Origin: an uncultured Lachnospiraceae bacterium
GTDB taxonomy: Bacteria > Bacillota > Clostridia > Lachnospirales > Lachnospiraceae
Assembly: GCA_946549155.1 (NCBI GenBank)
Contig: CAMNQN010000044.1
Span: 1 to 17,679, forward strand
Length of the DNA stretch: 17,679 nt
Reading direction: 5' to 3'
Positions 14,615-17,679 of the stretch are shown here, piece by piece. The notes under the pieces are model-generated. The model was not told where the DNA came from. It did no database searches and was given only the letters and a program-made list of their open reading frames with translations. Both the position numbers and the translations under genes were made by a program. Each line of letters begins with the position of its first letter. Position 1 is the stretch's first letter.

Positions 14615-16048
14615 ATGAAGGGTAGATATAAAAGAGCCTGGGTAACGCTGCTGGTGTTCGTGGTCTGGTGCCTGATGACAGGAAACGTCGGGATGGCTGC
14701 GGGGGAAGAATTGCTCCCCCTGCCGACGGGGCAGAAAAAAGAGAGTGAAATCATATCTCCGGAGGAGAGAGGTGTTCTGACTGCACTGGAGGCGTGGCAG
14801 AAGAAGATTTCGGGCAGCGGGAATACAGAAGAGGTGCTTCTGCCTTCTGCCCGGGACTGGCAGGCAGGCGGGCTGCCTTCCAGGTATGATGCCAGGGATC
14901 AGGGAAAGAGACCGGTGGTGAAGAGCCAGGGGAATTTCGGGACCTGCTGGGCGCTGGTGGTGACCTCCGTGCTGGAGGCTGCCTGGATGAAGCAGGAGCA
15001 CCTGATTTTTTCTGCAGACCATATGTCGCTGAATAATGGCTTTCATATCACCCAGGATGAGGGCGGCGACTATATGATGGCTATGGCCTACTTAAGCGGA
15101 TGGCGCGGGCCTGTGCTGGAGGAGGAGGATCCTTACGGGGACGGACTTACTGAGGACGGGCTGAAAGCGGCGATTCACGTGCAGGAAATGCAGCTTCTGG
15201 AGGGGATGAGCCGGGAGGATATTAAGCAGATGATCTATGAGTACGGCCCGGTACAGACCTCCCTTTATCTGGATCGGAGGACCACCGCCTCAGGGCTGGA
15301 CTATTATCAGCAGGAAGCCTTTGCCTACTATTATCCGGAGAAGGAAACGCCTACCCATGATGTGGTGATTTTAGGATGGGACGATACCTACTCAAGGGAG
15401 AATTTTAAGATTACGCCCCAGGAGAACGGCGCTTTTATTTGCCAGAACAGCTGGGGGGAGAAGTTCGGCGATCAGGGAATCTTTTATGTTTCCTATGAGG
15501 ACGCTAATATTGCCCGGGGCGGCGTGGCCTACACCCGGGTGGAGAGCAGCGATAATTATGACCGGATTTATCAGACGGATGTGTGCGGCTGGCAGGGGCA
15601 GCAGGGGTACGACGAGCCCAGCTGCTATTTCGCCAATGTGTACACCGCAAAGAGCAACGAAAATCTGGCGGCGGTGGGATTTTATACCACGGATGTAAAT
15701 TCCGCCTACGAGATCTATGCAGTCAGCGATTTTGAAGACGAGACTTCCTTTGAAAAACGGAAGTTTCTGCAGAGAGGATGGATCAGGAACAGCGGCTATT
15801 TCACCATTGATCTGGAGGCTCCCCTGCCGCTGGAGGCGGGAGAACGTTTTGCGGTGATCGTGAAAATTACTACGCCGGGAGCCACCAATCCGGTGGTGGT
15901 GGAGCTGCATAAGGATGTGTATTCCGAGACTGTGACGCTGGAGGGCAAGGAAGGCTATTTGAGCCTGCAGGGAGAGCTCTGGGAGCCCACGGAGGAGAAA
16001 TTCGGGACGAATGTATGTCTGAAGGCTTACACCCGAAGGACGGATTAA
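14615..16048 (+). CDS. Secreted papain-family (C1) cysteine protease with lectin-like C-terminal domain
   Basis: 477 residues. The ATG at 14615 follows the methyltransferase stop with no gap, so the two are probably cotranscribed. Residues 1-28 are a Sec signal peptide (basic start, hydrophobic 9-22, likely cleavage after GMAA), so the enzyme acts outside the cell. The catalytic set of clan CA is complete: Gln105 (oxyanion hole) and Cys111 in QGNFGTCWA, His248 in PTHDVVILGW, and Asn278 in QNSWG. A C-terminal region (about 300-470) with LAAVGFYTTDVNSAYEIYAV resembles the lectin-like domain often attached to these bacterial C1 peptidases. There is no LPXTG or membrane anchor. A pro-region of about 60 residues precedes the mature domain. 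The substrate is unknown. Confidence 0.93.
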   Translation: MKGRYKRAWVTLLVFVVWCLMTGNVGMAAGEELLPLPTGQKKESEIISPEERGVLTALEAWQKKISGSGNTEEVLLPSARDWQAGGLPSRYDARDQGKRPVVKSQGNFGTCWALVVTSVLEAAWMKQEHLIFSADHMSLNNGFHITQDEGGDYMMAMAYLSGWRGPVLEEEDPYGDGLTEDGLKAAIHVQEMQLLEGMSREDIKQMIYEYGPVQTSLYLDRRTTASGLDYYQQEAFAYYYPEKETPTHDVVILGWDDTYSRENFKITPQENGAFICQNSWGEKFGDQGIFYVSYEDANIARGGVAYTRVESSDNYDRIYQTDVCGWQGQQGYDEPSCYFANVYTAKSNENLAAVGFYTTDVNSAYEIYAVSDFEDETSFEKRKFLQRGWIRNSGYFTIDLEAPLPLEAGERFAVIVKITTPGATNPVVVELHKDVYSETVTLEGKEGYLSLQGELWEPTEEKFGTNVCLKAYTRRTD

Positions 16049-16141
16049 TCACATATATGTGTATATTTTTACGGTGGGAAATACAATTCTTCAGAGGAAA
16101 AGAAAAGCGCGGTTACAGGCTGCGGGAAAGCTGGGAAAATT

Positions 16142-16744
16142 ATGAGTGGAAAGAAAATCATCTTTGCGACAGGAAATGAGGGAAAAATGCGGGAGGTTCG
16201 CATGATCCTGGCGGATATGGGAATGACGCTGCTGTCCATGAAGGAGGCCGGAGTGCAGGCGGACATCGTGGAGGACGGCAAGACCTTTGCGGAGAATGCC
16301 GTCATCAAGGCGAAGGCCGTGATGGAATTAACAGGTCAGATTGCCATGGCAGACGATTCCGGACTGGTGATCGATGCCCTGAACGGGGAACCGGGGATTT
16401 ATTCCGCCCGTTATATGGGAGAGGAGACCTCCTATGATATTAAAAATCAAAATTTAATTGACCGGCTGGAGGGCGTGCCGGAGGAGAAGCGGACTGCCCG
16501 TTTTGTCTGTGCCATTGCCTGTGCGCTGCCGGACGGGACTGTGCTCACCAGTGAGGGCACCATGGAGGGAATCATCGGCTACGAGAGCCGGGGGGCCAAT
16601 GGCTTCGGTTACGACCCTATTTTTTACCTGCCGGAGTACGGCGTATCCTCCGCCCAGCTGACCCCGGAAAAGAAAAACGAGCTGAGTCACCGGGGAAAAG
16701 CCCTGCGGAAAATGCGGGAGAAGCTGGCGGCCTGCAGTTTATAG
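16142..16744 (+). CDS. rdgB: XTP/dITP diphosphatase (non-canonical purine NTP pyrophosphatase, Ham1 family)
   Basis: A 200-residue cytosolic house-cleaning enzyme that hydrolyses ITP, dITP and XTP to monophosphates, keeping deaminated purines out of DNA and RNA. The Ham1 signature is complete: ATGNEGKMREV (9-19) with the phosphate-contacting Lys15, the metal-binding ADDSGLVIDALNGEPGIYSARY, the base-recognising GFGYDPIF and SHRGKAL at the end. ATG 16142 follows a weak GGGAAA site. It is followed closely by a YfcE-like phosphodiesterase; the same gene pair occurs in Bacillus subtilis (ysnA-ysnB), which supports a conserved operon. Confidence 0.97.
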   Translation: MSGKKIIFATGNEGKMREVRMILADMGMTLLSMKEAGVQADIVEDGKTFAENAVIKAKAVMELTGQIAMADDSGLVIDALNGEPGIYSARYMGEETSYDIKNQNLIDRLEGVPEEKRTARFVCAIACALPDGTVLTSEGTMEGIIGYESRGANGFGYDPIFYLPEYGVSSAQLTPEKKNELSHRGKALRKMREKLAACSL

Positions 16745-16844
16745 ACGGCAGGAAAGCTGCCGCCGGGGGACAGAGGGGAACGCGAAGACTGTATTATAAT
16801 ATGGAAGAAACGGATCAGACGCGGGAAAGAAAGGATATCATTTT

Positions 16845-17327
16845 ATGAAGATACTGATTATGAGCGATTCTCACAATCATGACATAAACGTGGAGAAGGC
16901 AATCAAAAAGGAAGCCCCCCTGGATGCGCTGCTGCATCTTGGGGATTCCCAGGGAAGTGAGGAGTATATTAAACGGCTGGCCGGGTGCCCGGTTTATATG
17001 GTGGCGGGAAATTGCGATTACTTTTCCAGACTTCCGATTGTACGGTTTGTGGAATTTGGAAAATACAAGATCATGATGACCCACGGCCATTACTATTACG
17101 TGACGGTGGGAGCGCAGGATCTGGTGGAGGAGGCCAGGGTCAATCACTGTAACATTGTGATGTACGGGCATACCCACCGCCCGGTGATGAATGGGACTGA
17201 CGGGGAGGTACTGGTGTTAAATCCCGGTAGTATTTCTTTCCCCCGGCAGGAGGACCGGAAGCCCAGCTATATGGTGATGCAGATAGATGAGAAGGGGGAG
17301 GCCAGTTTCCGGCTGATGTATCTGTAG
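16845..17327 (+). CDS. YfcE/YsnB-type metallophosphoesterase
   Basis: A 160-residue member of the short MJ0936/YsnB branch of YfcE-type phosphodiesterases. ATG 16845 follows AAAGGAT by about eight bases. Metal ligands run in order: Asp8 and His10 (SDSHN), Asp34 (LGDSQG), Asn56 (AGNCD), His80 and His82 (THGHYY), and His109 plus His111 (GHTHR), then LNPGSISFPR. It lies 100 bases after rdgB, and a TATAAT at 16795-16800 without a good -35 leaves room for a minor internal promoter. It differs clearly from the 184-residue YfcE at 12909, so these are divergent paralogues and not a recent duplication. The natural substrate is unknown. Confidence 0.94.
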   Translation: MKILIMSDSHNHDINVEKAIKKEAPLDALLHLGDSQGSEEYIKRLAGCPVYMVAGNCDYFSRLPIVRFVEFGKYKIMMTHGHYYYVTVGAQDLVEEARVNHCNIVMYGHTHRPVMNGTDGEVLVLNPGSISFPRQEDRKPSYMVMQIDEKGEASFRLMYL

Positions 17328-17349
17328 GTACTGCTCATTTTGAGTGTTG

Positions 17350-17497
17350 ATGTTCTTCGTGTTTAGTTAATTACCCGGACGCAGGAAGCGGAGGGCGGCT
17401 CCATCCTAGCGTTTCTTGTATCCGGAGCAGTTTTTCAGAGGCATCTGCCCGCCCTGCCCCGTTTTTTCCTGCGTCCTCTTCCTTAACAAAACACGAA
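17350..17497. repeat. Palindromic intergenic element, copy C (long form)
   Basis: The longest member, about 148 bp. The left arm has TTCGTGTTTAGTTAATTA (17356-17373) then CCCGGACGCAGGAA (17374-17387). The right arm has TTCCTGCGTCC (17466-17476) and TTAACAAAACACGAA (17483-17497). The arms pair along the outer 15 bases with one mismatch, and again along the inner GGACGCAGGAA. GGGCGG (17393-17398) and CCGCCC (17449-17454) nest inside, so the whole element can fold into one long stem. It lies between the phosphodiesterase stop and the tRNA-Pro promoter. Confidence 0.87.
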
Positions 17498-17560
17498 GGA
17501 TATTTACGCCTGAATGGTGACCGTTTGGATTCCCGAAAGATAAAAAAGTTGAAAAAATTG

Positions 17561-17589
17561 TTGACAAGACCCGAAAACTATAATATAAT
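17561..17589 (+). promoter_or_regulatory. Perfect-consensus sigma-A promoter of tRNA-Pro
   Basis: TTGACA (17561-17566), 17 bp, TATAAT (17584-17589), both hexamers exact. An A-rich UP-like tract (AAAAAAGTTGAAAAAATTG) sits immediately upstream. This is the strongest promoter in the window and is what a stable-RNA operon would carry. Confidence 0.93.
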
Positions 17590-17625
17590 CTATCTTGCGT
17601 CTGAGATCTGCAAAAGATGCAAGAC

Positions 17626-17679
17626 CGGGGTGTGGCTCAGCTTGGCTAGAGCGCCTGGTTTGGGACCAGGAGGTCGCAG
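17626..17679 (+). tRNA. tRNA-Pro (anticodon TGG), truncated by the window end
   Basis: The 5' 54 nt of a tRNA. The acceptor 5' strand is CGGGGTG (17626-17632), followed by a D arm, then anticodon stem CCTGG/CCAGG closing the loop TTTGGGA, giving anticodon TGG for proline. The variable and T arms are beyond the window. More tRNA genes may follow in the same transcript. Confidence 0.95.

Noticed and set aside
13376..15046. A 556-codon open frame on the minus strand.
   Set aside because: It lies opposite the yfcE, methyltransferase and protease genes, is rich in His, Arg and Pro as expected of an antisense shadow, and has no family features.
16050..16070. The palindrome CACATATATGTG followed by T-rich sequence as a terminator after the protease gene.
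   Set aside because: It has no loop and is AT-rich, so it would be unstable; left unassigned.
12909..17327. The two YfcE-like genes as a recent tandem duplication.
   Set aside because: They differ in length (184 and 160 residues) and in most residues outside the metal-binding motifs, and each fits a different known branch.

Overview
The window looks like a chromosome segment from a low-to-mid GC Firmicute, most likely Lachnospiraceae or another Clostridia. Supporting this are strong AGGAGG ribosome-binding sites, A-rich UP-like tracts before near-consensus sigma-A promoters at tRNA genes, tRNAs without encoded CCA, a LytR-CpsA-Psr protein, ammonia-type AsnA, and an anaerobic glycyl radical enzyme (GRE) with its activase. 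The assignment rests on gene content and family knowledge, not on a marker gene.

Layout. Positions 1-7312 form an accessory-looking block bracketed by two identical tRNA-Leu(CAG) genes (82-166 and 7228-7312). Inside it are: an intact but motif-degenerate tandem-ABC sugar-type ATPase on the minus strand (217-1725); the C-terminal part of a DeoR-type regulator, also minus (1740 to about 2216); a 5'-truncated RbsA-type ATPase on the plus strand (to 3130); an RbsB-type binding-protein remnant fused to a foreign start peptide (3159-3773); and an intact two-gene operon for a GRE (3858-6149) and its radical-SAM activase (6149-7036). The sugar-import genes are broken at two junctions, and no permease remains.

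Positions 7313-12164 hold an LCP-family cell-envelope transferase, asnA on the minus strand, and a large PEP/pyruvate-binding family gene. That last gene has lost most of its ATP-grasp (PPDK-type) domain and carries a second, frameshifting deletion, so I call it a pseudogene.

Positions 12165-17327 are a compact plus-strand run: a 63-residue Asn/Ser/Thr-rich protein, a rhodanese, a YfcE phosphodiesterase, a THUMP-type RNA methyltransferase, a secreted papain-like protease, then RdgB and a second YfcE-like phosphodiesterase. The window ends inside a tRNA-Pro(TGG) gene that has a perfect-consensus promoter.

The best candidates for new biology are two. One is the GRE: it keeps the glycyl-radical loop and the active-site Cys, but the Glu normally found two residues after that Cys is Gly. 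The other is a dispersed family of long palindromic intergenic elements (about 7063-7124, 11875-11943, 17350-17497) sharing one terminal and one inner motif; two of the three lie just upstream of tRNA promoters. The four or five gene-internal deletion junctions within 12 kb suggest either real gene decay or collapsed assembly, and this should be settled before any of these genes is interpreted. No CRISPR array, transposase, integrase or rRNA gene was found. No gene-free stretch exceeds 300 bases; the longest, 17328-17625 and 11875-12164, mainly hold copies of the palindromic element.
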